Origin: Leisingera sp. NJS204
Lineage (GTDB): Bacteria; Pseudomonadota; Alphaproteobacteria; Rhodobacterales; Rhodobacteraceae
Reading direction: 5' to 3'
DNA length: 64,000 bases
NCBI RefSeq assembly: GCF_004123675.1
Contig: NZ_CP035419.1
Coordinates: 62,001 to 126,000 of the forward strand
The position numbers were made by a program, and so were the translations under genes. Shown here one piece after another: positions 16,346-24,860 of this stretch. A model generated the notes under the pieces. That model made no database searches and was not told the origin of the DNA. It saw only the letters and a list, made by a program, of their open reading frames with translations. Within the stretch, counting starts at the first letter, position 1. The number at the start of each line of letters is the position of its first letter.

Positions 16346-16765
16346 TTATTTCACCAGCGGCGCGGCAGCGCGGGAGCCAAGTTCGAGGATCGGGAAACAG
16401 TCCATCTGGTCCTCGTTCTGGGGCTGGCAGGTGGTGATGTCATGCAGCAGGATTTCTGAGATGTTGCCGCAGTTGATTTCCGGAATCTCAAACAGTTTCA
16501 GGGTGGTGCGCTGGACGGGCAGGGGCGCGGCGTCGATCGACAGCAGCCGGTCGATCACCCCCTGGCCATCAAGGATGGCGAGCGACATCTCGAACCCTTC
16601 AAAGCTTTTTCCGGTCTGGTTGCGGAACAGAAAGAAAGCGCGGCAGCCGCCGCCGTCGATCTCCTCGGTCTTGTTCAACTCGACCCGCAAGGGGCCGGTT
16701 TCGGCAGCCGCCGCCAACGGCAGGGCAGCGAGGGCGAGGGCAGATAGCAGGCGTTTCAAAGGCAT
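16346..16765 (-). CDS. Small secreted protein of unknown function
   Basis: 139 residues. A clear signal peptide (1-21, [20 protein letters not shown]) precedes a small beta-rich domain with four cysteines (GGGCRAFFLF, EINCGN, TTCQPQ, MDCFPI) that could form two disulfides. No family is recognised. It sits 3 nt before the ExbB-type gene in the same operon, so it is probably a periplasmic partner of that complex. Confidence 0.75.
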   Translation of the reverse strand: MPLKRLLSALALAALPLAAAAETGPLRVELNKTEEIDGGGCRAFFLFRNQTGKSFEGFEMSLAILDGQGVIDRLLSIDAAPLPVQRTTLKLFEIPEINCGNISEILLHDITTCQPQNEDQMDCFPILELGSRAAAPLVK

Positions 16766-16826
16766 TACTGTCTCCGGGTTCCGGGTATCGTTGACCAGCC
16801 CGCGGCGCGCGGATTGGGGTGTTGGG

Positions 16827-17672
16827 TCAAACCAGCGCGGTCAGCGCCTTTTCGATCTTGTCCATGGCGTCGCGAGCGGAATCGAGGTCGCGGCGTTTCA
16901 GGTGGCGCGCTGCCACATGCAGGGCGCGGCCAAGGCGGTCGCGGACCTTGCCCGGCGCGCGGGCGACATTGGCCTGCAAGGATTGTGCGCGTTTGACCTG
17001 GGCGCCCAAGCTGCGCTGATCCATTTCGCGCTGGCCGCGTTTCATCGACTTGGCCTCATCCTCGCGGTCCTGGCCGATGCGGGCAACGGCGCGTTCGATC
17101 ACCACCACCATCGTCTCGGCCTCCTGCAGGCGGCCGTCGTTGATCAGGCTGACGGACTTGGCGAGGGCGCGTTTGAGTTTCAGTTCCAGCGGGCCGGGGG
17201 CGAGGGAGATTCGGGGCTGGATGCGTTTCAGGCGGCGTTTCAGCGGCGCGATGGCGCTGGCGTCGATGCCGGAGGCGGAAATATCGGCGGCGTCTTCCTC
17301 TGTCACCTGGCCTTCCGGCGCTTCCGGTTTGAGGCTGTCCAGCAGGTTGCCGCCGTCGTCGTAGAACAGCACGTTGACCTTGGCCGGGTTGCGTTTGAGG
17401 AATTTCTTCAGCTCGGTGACCATCCGCTGCGGCGCGCTTTCGCAGATCACTTCCATCTCGCCGGAGCGCACCACATAGGTGCCCCAGGCCATCGGCGGGC
17501 CGCCGCCCTCCTTTTTCATCGGGGCCTTCAGGGCTTCCGGTTTCTTGCCTGGCTGGATCATTAGCAGCGGATCTTTGCCCTGGTCCAGGCAGAAGGCGAA
17601 ACTCATCCGCTTCCTGGCTCCTTCGCGAACCATCGCTTTGACTTCCTTGCCGGAAATGCGCTCAATACTCAT
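16827..17672 (-). CDS. Uncharacterised cytoplasmic protein, first gene of the Exb-like operon
   Basis: 281 residues, no signal peptide or membrane helix. The first 100 residues form a small alpha/beta domain (MSFAFCLDQGKDPLLMIQPGKK..., WGTYVVRSGEMEVICESAPQ, KVNVLFYDDGG). The rest is charged and helical (KRRLKRIQPRISLAPGPLELKLKRALAK..., KRRDLDSARDAMDKIEKAL), likely coiled coil. No family recognised. It is the first gene of a minus-strand run of six and diverges from tssA, so it may share control with the T6SS. Confidence 0.75.
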   Translation of the reverse strand: MSIERISGKEVKAMVREGARKRMSFAFCLDQGKDPLLMIQPGKKPEALKAPMKKEGGGPPMAWGTYVVRSGEMEVICESAPQRMVTELKKFLKRNPAKVNVLFYDDGGNLLDSLKPEAPEGQVTEEDAADISASGIDASAIAPLKRRLKRIQPRISLAPGPLELKLKRALAKSVSLINDGRLQEAETMVVVIERAVARIGQDREDEAKSMKRGQREMDQRSLGAQVKRAQSLQANVARAPGKVRDRLGRALHVAARHLKRRDLDSARDAMDKIEKALTALV

Positions 17673-17801
17673 TATTCGTCCGCCGCAAAATGTTGTGAAA
17701 CCATTTGACTTTAGGATGCCGATAAGGCTCTCTTGGGGTCAAGTTTTAGTTTGAGATTAGGGCAACCTTAACCACCGGACCTGAAAAAGGTGGGGGTTTG
17801 C

Positions 17802-17816
17802 TTGACGTTACGTCAA
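17802..17816. promoter_or_regulatory. Palindromic operator candidate between the Exb-like operon and the T6SS
   Basis: TTGACGT-T-ACGTCAA is a perfect 7-bp inverted repeat with a single central base, 41 nt before the tssA start in the 185-bp divergent gap. It looks like a site for a dimeric regulator; the regulator is not known. A TTGACT at 17706-17711 further upstream could be a -35 element. Confidence 0.45.
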
Positions 17817-17857
17817 TAAGGCCGCAAACCGGAAAAAAAGCGGGGGCAAGCAAGACA

Positions 17858-18931
17858 ATGGATCCAGCAGCATTACTGCAATCCAAAGGGGACGACGCGC
17901 CCAGCGGCGAGAACCTCGAATACGATCCAGCCTTCACGGAGATGGAGCTGGCGGCCCAGCCGGGGGAAGAATCGGTGGTGGGCAACGAGACGATCGAGGC
18001 CACGGATCCGGATTACCGCGAAGTTCAGAAGAAAGCGCTGGAAGTGCTGGAGCGCAGCCATGATCTGCGTGCTGCAGTGTTCCTGGGCGATGCGCTGCTG
18101 CATTCCGAAGGGCTGGCAGGCTTTGCCGATGCGACCGCCTATATCCGCGGCTGCCTGGCGGAGTTCTGGGAGAGCTGCCATCCGGAGCTGGATGAGGACG
18201 ACGGCGACCCGACCATGCGGATCAATGCGATCCAGGATTTATGCGGCCAGCCGGACGGGATGGCGGGGCCATCGCCGCTCTACCGCTCCTTGCGCCGGGC
18301 GCCGTTGAGCGAAAGCCGCGGCTTTGGCCGGTTCTGCCTGCGCGACATTGAGATTGCCGAAGGGGTGGTGACCGCCCCCGAAAACATGGAGCATATTCCG
18401 GACACGGCTACTATCGGCGCGGCCTTTCAGGACAGCGACGAAGAAATCGTGTCTGCAAGGCTTGCGGCAATCGTGGCGGCGGAAGAGAATGTCCGGGCAA
18501 TCTCAGCGGTGTTCGATGAGCAGACACCGGGGCAGGGCCCGGATCTGAGTGCGCTGATCAAGTTGCTGCAGCAGATCGCCAAGCGCATTCGTGAGTATGC
18601 TAACATGAGTGCTGAGGAAGGCGCCGGCGATGACGACGCTGCAGAGGATGCAGCGGCTGACGAGGGCGGCGCGGCCGCGCCGGCTGCTGGCGGCAGCGCT
18701 GCGGCGGCAGCGCCGGGGGTGATCAATTCGCCCATGGATGTGTCCAATGCGCTGGACCGTATCATTGCCTATTACCGGCGGCGGGAGCCGTCGAGCCCGC
18801 TGCCGATCCTGCTGGAGCGGGCGAAGAAACTGGTGGGGGCCGACTTCCTCACCATTATGAATGACATGGCCCCGCAGGGGGTGGAGAATGTCCACCTTAT
18901 CGGCGGGATCGACGAAAATGACGACGACTGA
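17858..18931 (+). CDS. tssA: T6SS baseplate/sheath-assembly protein TssA
   Basis: 357 residues. The N-terminal ImpA domain is clear: GDDAPSGENLEYDPAFTEME, DPDYREVQKKALEVLERSHDLRAAVFL and FADATAYIRGCLAEFWESCHPELD in short pieces. An acidic/Ala-rich linker (about 260-300) leads to a C-terminal helical region (RREPSSPLPILLERAKKLVGADFLTIMNDM). TssA links baseplate, membrane complex and growing sheath. I use the ATG at 17858; an upstream TTG at 17798 would add 20 poorly conserved residues. First gene of the plus-strand T6SS run. Confidence 0.93.
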   Translation: MDPAALLQSKGDDAPSGENLEYDPAFTEMELAAQPGEESVVGNETIEATDPDYREVQKKALEVLERSHDLRAAVFLGDALLHSEGLAGFADATAYIRGCLAEFWESCHPELDEDDGDPTMRINAIQDLCGQPDGMAGPSPLYRSLRRAPLSESRGFGRFCLRDIEIAEGVVTAPENMEHIPDTATIGAAFQDSDEEIVSARLAAIVAAEENVRAISAVFDEQTPGQGPDLSALIKLLQQIAKRIREYANMSAEEGAGDDDAAEDAAADEGGAAAPAAGGSAAAAAPGVINSPMDVSNALDRIIAYYRRREPSSPLPILLERAKKLVGADFLTIMNDMAPQGVENVHLIGGIDENDDD

Positions 18932-19001
18932 CGGACGCGGAATATGCAGCGGCGGAACGGGCCGCGGCAACCGTGAAAGCAAGACGAGTAAGGAGACCTA
19001 G

Positions 19002-19517
19002 ATGGCCGGAAGTTCACAGAAATTCATCGCCCGCAACCGGGCACCAAGGGTCCAGATCGAATATGACGTCGAGCTGTATGGAGCCGAGAAGAAGGTGCAG
19101 CTGCCGTTTGTGATGGGCGTGATGAGCGACCTGGCGGGCAAATCCGAAGTGGAGCAGCCCGCAGTTGCGGACCGCAAGTTCCTCGAAATCGACGTGGACA
19201 ACTTCGATGACCGGATGAAGTCGATGGCGCCGCGCGCCGCCTTCACGGTGCCCAACACGCTGACCGGCGAGGGCAACCTGGCGGTCGACATCACGTTTGA
19301 GAGCATGGACGATTTCAAGCCTGCCGCGATTGCCGCCAAGGTGGAGCCGCTGCGCGAGCTCTTGGAAGCGCGCACCCAGCTCAGCAACCTGATGACCTAT
19401 ATGGACGGCAAGACCGGCGCCGAGGATCTGATCTCGAAGATCATTCAGGACCCGAGCCTGCTGAAGACGCTGGCAGCGCAGCCGAAACCCGGCGGCGACG
19501 CCGAGAGCGAAGAATAA
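19002..19517 (+). CDS. tssB: T6SS sheath small subunit TssB (VipA)
   Basis: 171 residues of the VipA/ImpB family, the usual length. Family motifs are FIARNRAPRVQIEYDVEL, KKVQLPFVMGVMSDLAG, KFLEIDVDNFDDRMKSMAPR and NLAVDITFESMDDFKP. With TssC it builds the contractile sheath. TAAGGAG lies 6 nt before the ATG. The usual LGDFSG is replaced by MSDLAG. The first 96 residues differ at only three positions (3, 49, 70) from the N-terminus of the giant protein encoded at 30804. Confidence 0.95.
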   Translation: MAGSSQKFIARNRAPRVQIEYDVELYGAEKKVQLPFVMGVMSDLAGKSEVEQPAVADRKFLEIDVDNFDDRMKSMAPRAAFTVPNTLTGEGNLAVDITFESMDDFKPAAIAAKVEPLRELLEARTQLSNLMTYMDGKTGAEDLISKIIQDPSLLKTLAAQPKPGGDAESEE

Positions 19518-19532
19518 GAGAGGAGGACAGAG

Positions 19533-21029
19533 ATGGCTGAAGAAGAACTCCAGGCGGAAGCCGCTGCTGGTGAAGCCGCCTTTGGCTCTGCCGAATTTGC
19601 AAGCCTGCTGCAAAAGGAATTCCGCCCCAAGTCGGACCAGGCCAAGACGGCCGTTGAAAGCGCGGTCAAAACCCTGGCCGAGCAGGCGCTGGCAAACACC
19701 GCGCTGGTGTCCGATGACGCGTTGCGCTCGATCGAGAGCATTGTGTCGGCAATTGACGCGAAGCTGACCGAGCAGGTCAATCTGATCCTGCACAACGCGG
19801 ACTTCCAGCAGCTGGAAAGCGCCTGGCGCGGGCTGCACTATCTGGTCAACAACACCGAGACCGATGAACAGCTGAAAATCCGGGTGATGCCGATCACCAA
19901 AAAGGAAATGTCGAAGACCCTGAAGAAATTCAAGGGCACGGCATGGGACCAGTCGCCACTGTTCAAGAAAATCTACACCGAGGAATTCAGCCAGCTGGGC
20001 GGTGAGCCTTACGGCTCCCTCGTGGCGGATTACCATTTCGACCACTCGCCGCCGGACATCGAACTGCTGGGTGAAATGTCCAAGATCGCCGCGGCCGCCC
20101 ATGCGCCGCTGATCACCGGCGCCAAGCCGACTCTGTTCCAGATGGACAGCTGGTCGGAACTGTCGAACCCGCGCGATCTGACCAAGATTTTCCAGACCCC
20201 GGAATATGCCGCCTGGCGCTCCTTGCGCGACAGCGAGGATGCGAAATACGTCGGTCTGGCCATGCCGCGGTTCCTGGGCCGTCTGCCCTATGGCTCGAAA
20301 ACCGATCCGGTGGACGAGTTTGCCTTTGAGGAAGACACCGCAGGCGCCACCAGCGAGAAATACGGCTGGGTCAACGCGGCCTATGGCATGGCGGTGAACA
20401 TCACCCGCTCGTTCAAGATGTACGGCTGGTGCTCGCGGATCCGCGGCGTGGAAAGCGGCGGCACGTTGGAAAACCTGCCCTCGCATACTTTCCCGACCAC
20501 CGATGGCGGCGTCGATCAGAAATGCCCGACCGAGATTGCCATTGACGACCGGCGCGAGGCGGAACTGGCGAAGAACGGCATGATGCCGCTTATTCACCGT
20601 AAAAACACCGATGTGGCCACCTTTATGGGCGCGCAATCACTGCACAAACCGGCGGAATATGACGACCCGGATGCTTCTGCCAACGCCAATCTGGGCGCGC
20701 GGCTGCCATATCTGTTCGCCACATGCCGGTTTGCGCACTATCTGAAGTGCATGGTGCGGGACAAAGTCGGCTCGTTCAAAAGCCGTCAGGACATGGAATC
20801 CTGGCTGCAGGACTGGATCAACAACTATGTTGATTTCAACGCGGATATCTCTTCGGAGAACGAGAAGGCGCGCAAACCTCTGGCCGCAGCCGAAGTGGTT
20901 GTGGAAGAGGTCGAGGGCAACCCGGGGTATTACACCTCAAAATTCTTCCTGCGCCCGCATTACCAGCTTGAGGGGCTTTCTGTCTCGCTGCGGCTGGTAT
21001 CCAAACTGCCCTCGGAAAAGGGAGGCTGA
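19533..21029 (+). CDS. tssC: T6SS sheath large subunit TssC (VipB)
   Basis: 498 residues, full family length. Recognisable blocks are NADFQQLESAWRGLHYLV, ESGGTLENLPSHTF, MPRFLGRLPYGSKTDP and the C-terminal YYTSKFFLRPHYQLEGLSVSLRLVSKLP. It co-assembles with TssB into the sheath that contracts to fire the Hcp tube and is later recycled by ClpV. It follows tssB by 15 nt with AGAGGAGG-like ribosome sequence. No defects seen. Confidence 0.96.
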   Translation: MAEEELQAEAAAGEAAFGSAEFASLLQKEFRPKSDQAKTAVESAVKTLAEQALANTALVSDDALRSIESIVSAIDAKLTEQVNLILHNADFQQLESAWRGLHYLVNNTETDEQLKIRVMPITKKEMSKTLKKFKGTAWDQSPLFKKIYTEEFSQLGGEPYGSLVADYHFDHSPPDIELLGEMSKIAAAAHAPLITGAKPTLFQMDSWSELSNPRDLTKIFQTPEYAAWRSLRDSEDAKYVGLAMPRFLGRLPYGSKTDPVDEFAFEEDTAGATSEKYGWVNAAYGMAVNITRSFKMYGWCSRIRGVESGGTLENLPSHTFPTTDGGVDQKCPTEIAIDDRREAELAKNGMMPLIHRKNTDVATFMGAQSLHKPAEYDDPDASANANLGARLPYLFATCRFAHYLKCMVRDKVGSFKSRQDMESWLQDWINNYVDFNADISSENEKARKPLAAAEVVVEEVEGNPGYYTSKFFLRPHYQLEGLSVSLRLVSKLPSEKGG

Positions 21030-21096
21030 TTTTCCACTCCCCAGCCTCAAACGATCATAGCGCAGTAGAGATCTTAGTTATTGAAAGGATAGAAAA

Positions 21097-21597
21097 ATGG
21101 CTGCTAACATGTTTGTGCAAATCTCGGATGTCGATGGTGACGCCACAGAAGAACAGCACAAGAAATGGATCGTCATTCAGTCCGCAAGCTGGAATGTCGA
21201 GCGTGCCGTTGAAATGACCGATCTGGGTTCGACCCAGCGGATGCATGCAAATTCGAACTTCGGCAAAATCGAACTGACCTCGCAGATGGGCAAAGCGTCC
21301 AACGGTCTGGCGCTGTCGGTGGCAAATGGCACCGTGCGCCCGGAAATCATCATGCATTGGTGCCGGTCGGGTGACAGCGCCAGCGCAGGCCTGCTGGTCT
21401 ATTCGGTCTGGAAGCTGAAAGACGTGGTGATCGACAGCTACTCGATCTCGGGCAGCGAAGACGGCATCCCGGAAGAGACCTGGTCGCTGGCTTATGCCTC
21501 GATCGAGCATGAGTACAAATCGACCAACCAGAAAACCGGTAAACTGACCACTGAAGGCACCTTCAAGTGGAACGTTCAGACCGGCAAGGTCGAGTAA
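21097..21597 (+). CDS. hcp: T6SS inner-tube protein Hcp (TssD)
   Basis: 166 residues of the Hcp fold: MFVQISDVDGDATEEQHKKWIVIQSASW, the SNFGKIELTSQMGKAS loop and KLKDVVIDSYSISGSEDGIPEETWSLAYASIE. Hcp hexamers stack into the tube inside the sheath and can carry effectors. GAAAGGATAG precedes the ATG. A GC-rich hairpin with a T-tract directly follows, which may let hcp be expressed above the genes downstream. No extra effector domain is attached. Confidence 0.96.
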   Translation: MAANMFVQISDVDGDATEEQHKKWIVIQSASWNVERAVEMTDLGSTQRMHANSNFGKIELTSQMGKASNGLALSVANGTVRPEIIMHWCRSGDSASAGLLVYSVWKLKDVVIDSYSISGSEDGIPEETWSLAYASIEHEYKSTNQKTGKLTTEGTFKWNVQTGKVE

Positions 21598-21610
21598 AAC
21601 CAATGGCTGG

Positions 21611-21645
21611 CCCCGGGCGTATTTCATGCCCGGGGTCTGTTTTTC
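21611..21645 (+). terminator. Hairpin with T-tract after hcp, likely partial terminator
   Basis: CCCCGGGC (21611-21618) pairs with GCCCGGGG (21628-21635) and is followed by TCTGTTTTTC. It lies inside the T6SS run, so it may be a partial terminator or an mRNA-stabilising 3' end for hcp. Confidence 0.65.
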
Positions 21646-21687
21646 TGACGTATTTGCAGCATCCACCCCAGTTGCGGAGTAGACCCC

Positions 21688-22491
21688 ATGACACCCGAAG
21701 AGCATCTGAAAGCTGGTGATCCCAGGGCGGCGCTGGAGGCGCTGCAGCAAAAAATCCGGGGTGATGCGAGCAACGCCAAGCTGCGGGTGTTCCTGTTTCA
21801 GCTGCTGTGCGTTCTGGGCGACTGGAACCGGGCGATTGCCCAGCTGAAGGCGGCGGCGGGACTGGATGAAGGTGCCACGGTGATGGCGCAGGCCTACCGT
21901 GAGGCGATCATCTGCGAGGTCTACCGCGAGAAGGTTTTTGCCGGTGAAAAATCGCCGCTGATCCTGGGCGAGCCTGAGGAATGGCTGGCGCATCTGATCG
22001 AAGCCCAGAAACTGCTGGCAACCGGCAATCCCACAGAAGCGGCGGAGCTGCGCGCCAAGGCCTTTGATGCGGCCCCGGCCAGTTCCGGCGAAGTCAACGG
22101 CAAGAAATTCGACTGGATTGCGGACGCCGACATGCGGCTGGGTCCGGTGCTGGAGGCGGTGATCAACGGCAAATACTACTGGCTGCCGTTTGCGCAGATC
22201 GTCTCATTCGAGGCCGAGGAGCCGAGCGATTTGCGCGATGCGGTCTGGACCGCCGGCACGCTGACCCTGGCGGGCGGCGGTTCGGTGGCAGCGATGATTC
22301 CGACGCGCTACCCCGGATCCGAGAAGGCGGACGGATTGTCGATGCTGGCGCGTGCCACAGTGTGGCAGGATGCCGGCGCGGAAACCTACACCGGTCTTGG
22401 ACAGCGGCTGCTGGCGATCGGCGATGAAGATATTGCCATCATGGATGTGCGCACACTCCGGATGGATGGGCATGACATAGAGAATGGCTGA
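21688..22491 (+). CDS. tagJ: T6SS accessory protein TagJ (ImpE family)
   Basis: 267 residues. The N-terminal half is TPR-like (EHLKAGDPRAALEALQQKIRGDASNAKLRVFLFQLLCVLGDWNRAIAQL in short pieces). The C-terminal half is the ImpE domain: FDWIADADMRLGPVLEAVINGKYYWLPFAQI and AMIPTRYPGSE. TagJ binds TssB in other systems and is thought to help sheath recycling by ClpV. It overlaps tssE by 8 nt. Confidence 0.92.
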   Translation: MTPEEHLKAGDPRAALEALQQKIRGDASNAKLRVFLFQLLCVLGDWNRAIAQLKAAAGLDEGATVMAQAYREAIICEVYREKVFAGEKSPLILGEPEEWLAHLIEAQKLLATGNPTEAAELRAKAFDAAPASSGEVNGKKFDWIADADMRLGPVLEAVINGKYYWLPFAQIVSFEAEEPSDLRDAVWTAGTLTLAGGGSVAAMIPTRYPGSEKADGLSMLARATVWQDAGAETYTGLGQRLLAIGDEDIAIMDVRTLRMDGHDIENG

Positions 22492-22981
22492 CAAAACTCT
22501 GGCCGAGCGCCTGCAGCCGTCGCTGCTGGACCGGCTGACCGACAATGCACCTGGCGATCAGAAGGAAACCCGCGAGAGCCGGGTTATAGATCTGTCGCGG
22601 CTGCGGGAAATCATCCAGCGCGATCTGTCCTGGCTGCTGAACACCCAGAATGTCGAAAGCCATTTTGATGCGCAGAAATATCCGTCGGTGTCGGCTTCGG
22701 TGCTGAACTACGGGCTGATCGAAGTGGCCGGCGAAGCCTCGACCAGTGAAAAGGCCGAAGCGATCCGCCAATCGATCAAACAGGCGATTGCAACCTATGA
22801 GCCGCGGATCATCGAAGGCTCGGTGGATGTGCGGCTGCAGGATGGCACTGATGCGACCGAGATGACCGTGGGGCTGGAAATCCGCGCCGACATGTGGGCG
22901 CAGCCGATGCCGCTGGAGCTGTATTTGCGCAGCAAGGTCGATCTGACCACCGGCGAAGTGGAAATGGAAAGGGCCCTGTAA
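22484..22981 (+). CDS. tssE: T6SS baseplate protein TssE (gp25-like)
   Basis: 165 residues of the GPW/gp25 family. The start LAERLQPSLLDRLTD is typical of TssE, followed by LREIIQRDLSWLLNT and the SVLNYGLIEVAGE segment, ending in a beta region LGLEIRADMWAQPMPLELYLRSKVDLTTGEVEME read in pieces. It helps start sheath assembly at the baseplate. The start overlaps tagJ, and tssF begins one base after its stop. Confidence 0.94.
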   Translation: MADKTLAERLQPSLLDRLTDNAPGDQKETRESRVIDLSRLREIIQRDLSWLLNTQNVESHFDAQKYPSVSASVLNYGLIEVAGEASTSEKAEAIRQSIKQAIATYEPRIIEGSVDVRLQDGTDATEMTVGLEIRADMWAQPMPLELYLRSKVDLTTGEVEMERAL

Positions 22982-22982
22982 G

Positions 22983-24860
22983 ATGGATACACGGCTGCTG
23001 ACCCATTACGAGAACGAGCTGAACTACCTGCGCGACATGGGCGGGGAGTTTGCGGCTGCCTATCCCAAGATCGCGGCGCGGCTGGGGATGGAAGGGGTTG
23101 AGGTTCTGGACCCCTATGTGGAACGGCTGCTGGAGGGGGCGGCGTTTCTGACTGCCCGCGTCCAGCTGGAGCTGGAGCTGCAGTATCCGAATTTCACCTC
23201 GAACCTTTTGGAAATCATCTATCCGCATTACCTGGCGCCGACGCCGTCGATGATGATTGCGTCGTTTGAGCCGGATGTGGCGAATTCAGCGGTCAAAAGC
23301 GGCTATGTGCTGAAGCGCGGATCGACCCTGCGGTCGCGGCTGACCGAGGGCGAGCAGACGCCTTGCGAGTTCCGCACCTCTGCCGATCTGACCATGTGGC
23401 CGATCCAGATCACCGAGGCGCAGTATATCGACGGGCGCGGCGAGCTGGTCGCGGCGGGCGTTGCCGCAGGATATGACGCCCGCGCGGGCATCCGGCTGCG
23501 GGTCAAGCGGATTGACGGCGATCCGATCAGCAAGCTGGGGTTGGATGATCTGTCGCTGTATCTGACCAGCGAGGCGGGCAACAGCTGGCCGCTGCTGGAA
23601 CTGCTGTGCACCCAGGTGCAGGGAATTGTTGCGCGCTCCACCGACCGGCGGGCGGATTGGCAGCTGCCATTGCGCGGCGCCAAAGTGGTGCAAAAAGGCT
23701 TTGGCCCGGAGGAGGCGCTGCTGCCGCTGCCGCGCCGGGTCTATGACGGCTACCGGCTGCTGCAGGAGTATTTTGCGATGCCGGAGCGGTTCCGTTTTGT
23801 GGAACTGCAGGGGCTGCAGGAGGGGTTGAAGAAATCCGCGGGCGACGAAGTGGATCTGTATATCCTGCTGCGCGAGGGAATGCCGGAGATTGCCCCGATC
23901 GTGGTGCCGGATGTGTTCAAGCTGAACACGGTGCCGGCCGTGAACCTGTTTGAAAAACGCTGCGACCGGGTGCGGATTGCGCCGATCGATACCGAGCACC
24001 ACGTGATCCCGAACCGGACTGCGGGCCTGGATTTTGAGATTTACGGGCTGAACAGCGTGGTCGGGATCAGCGGCGAGGGGGAGGACGACGTAATCTTCCG
24101 CCCGTTCTATTCGGCCAATGATTTCACCGCCGCGGGCGAAAGCCACCCGGCCTATTACACCGTCAAACGGCGGATGCGGCAGCGCTCGGAAAAGGAGCGC
24201 TTGCGCGGGGTGCGCAGTTCCTACCTGGGGTCGGAAGTCTATCTGACGCTGGTGGACCGGTCGCAGGTGCCCTACTCCTCGGGGCTGGAACAGCTGGCGG
24301 TCAACGCGCTGTGCACCAACCGCGACCTGCCGATGCTGCTGGCCACCGGCAATGACGATGTGTTCCATCTGCCCGAAGGCGGGCCGGTGCGCAAAGTGAC
24401 GCTGCCGGTGTCGCCAACCCGCCCGCATCCCACCCTGGCGCAGGGCGATACCGCCTGGCGGCTGATCTCGCACCTCAGCCTCAACTACGTGTCGATTGCC
24501 GAGACCGGCAAGGGCCAGTCGGCGGAAGCGCTGCGCGAGCTGGTCGGGCTTTATGCGCCCTTGGGCGACCGGGTGACAGAAAAGCAGCTGGAGGGGATCC
24601 TGTCGGTGGGCGCACGCCCCATCGTGCGCCGGATGAGCGACGAGATCCTGTCGACCGCTGTGCGCGGGCTGGAGATCACCCTGGGCTTTGACGAGAGTTA
24701 TTTCGAGGGCAGCAACATCTATGTGCTTGGGGCCGTGCTGGAGCGGTTCATGCGCGGCTATGCCAGCATCAACTCATTCACGGAGACAGTCCTGAAGACT
24801 GAAAAACGCGGGGAAATTGCCAGATGGCGACCGGAAAAGGGCCTCGGCCGGACGATCTGA
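22983..24860 (+). CDS. tssF: T6SS baseplate protein TssF (VasA)
   Basis: 625 residues, normal family length. The start is the family hallmark: LLTHYENELNYLRDMGGEFAAAYPKIAARLGME, then DPYVERLLEGAAFLTARVQLELE and YPHYLAPTPSMMIASFEP. The C-terminus has GLEITLGFDESYFEGSNIYVLGAVLERFM. TssF and TssG form the baseplate wedge with TssE and TssK. It overlaps tssG by 37 nt. Confidence 0.96.
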   Translation: MDTRLLTHYENELNYLRDMGGEFAAAYPKIAARLGMEGVEVLDPYVERLLEGAAFLTARVQLELELQYPNFTSNLLEIIYPHYLAPTPSMMIASFEPDVANSAVKSGYVLKRGSTLRSRLTEGEQTPCEFRTSADLTMWPIQITEAQYIDGRGELVAAGVAAGYDARAGIRLRVKRIDGDPISKLGLDDLSLYLTSEAGNSWPLLELLCTQVQGIVARSTDRRADWQLPLRGAKVVQKGFGPEEALLPLPRRVYDGYRLLQEYFAMPERFRFVELQGLQEGLKKSAGDEVDLYILLREGMPEIAPIVVPDVFKLNTVPAVNLFEKRCDRVRIAPIDTEHHVIPNRTAGLDFEIYGLNSVVGISGEGEDDVIFRPFYSANDFTAAGESHPAYYTVKRRMRQRSEKERLRGVRSSYLGSEVYLTLVDRSQVPYSSGLEQLAVNALCTNRDLPMLLATGNDDVFHLPEGGPVRKVTLPVSPTRPHPTLAQGDTAWRLISHLSLNYVSIAETGKGQSAEALRELVGLYAPLGDRVTEKQLEGILSVGARPIVRRMSDEILSTAVRGLEITLGFDESYFEGSNIYVLGAVLERFMRGYASINSFTETVLKTEKRGEIARWRPEKGLGRTI

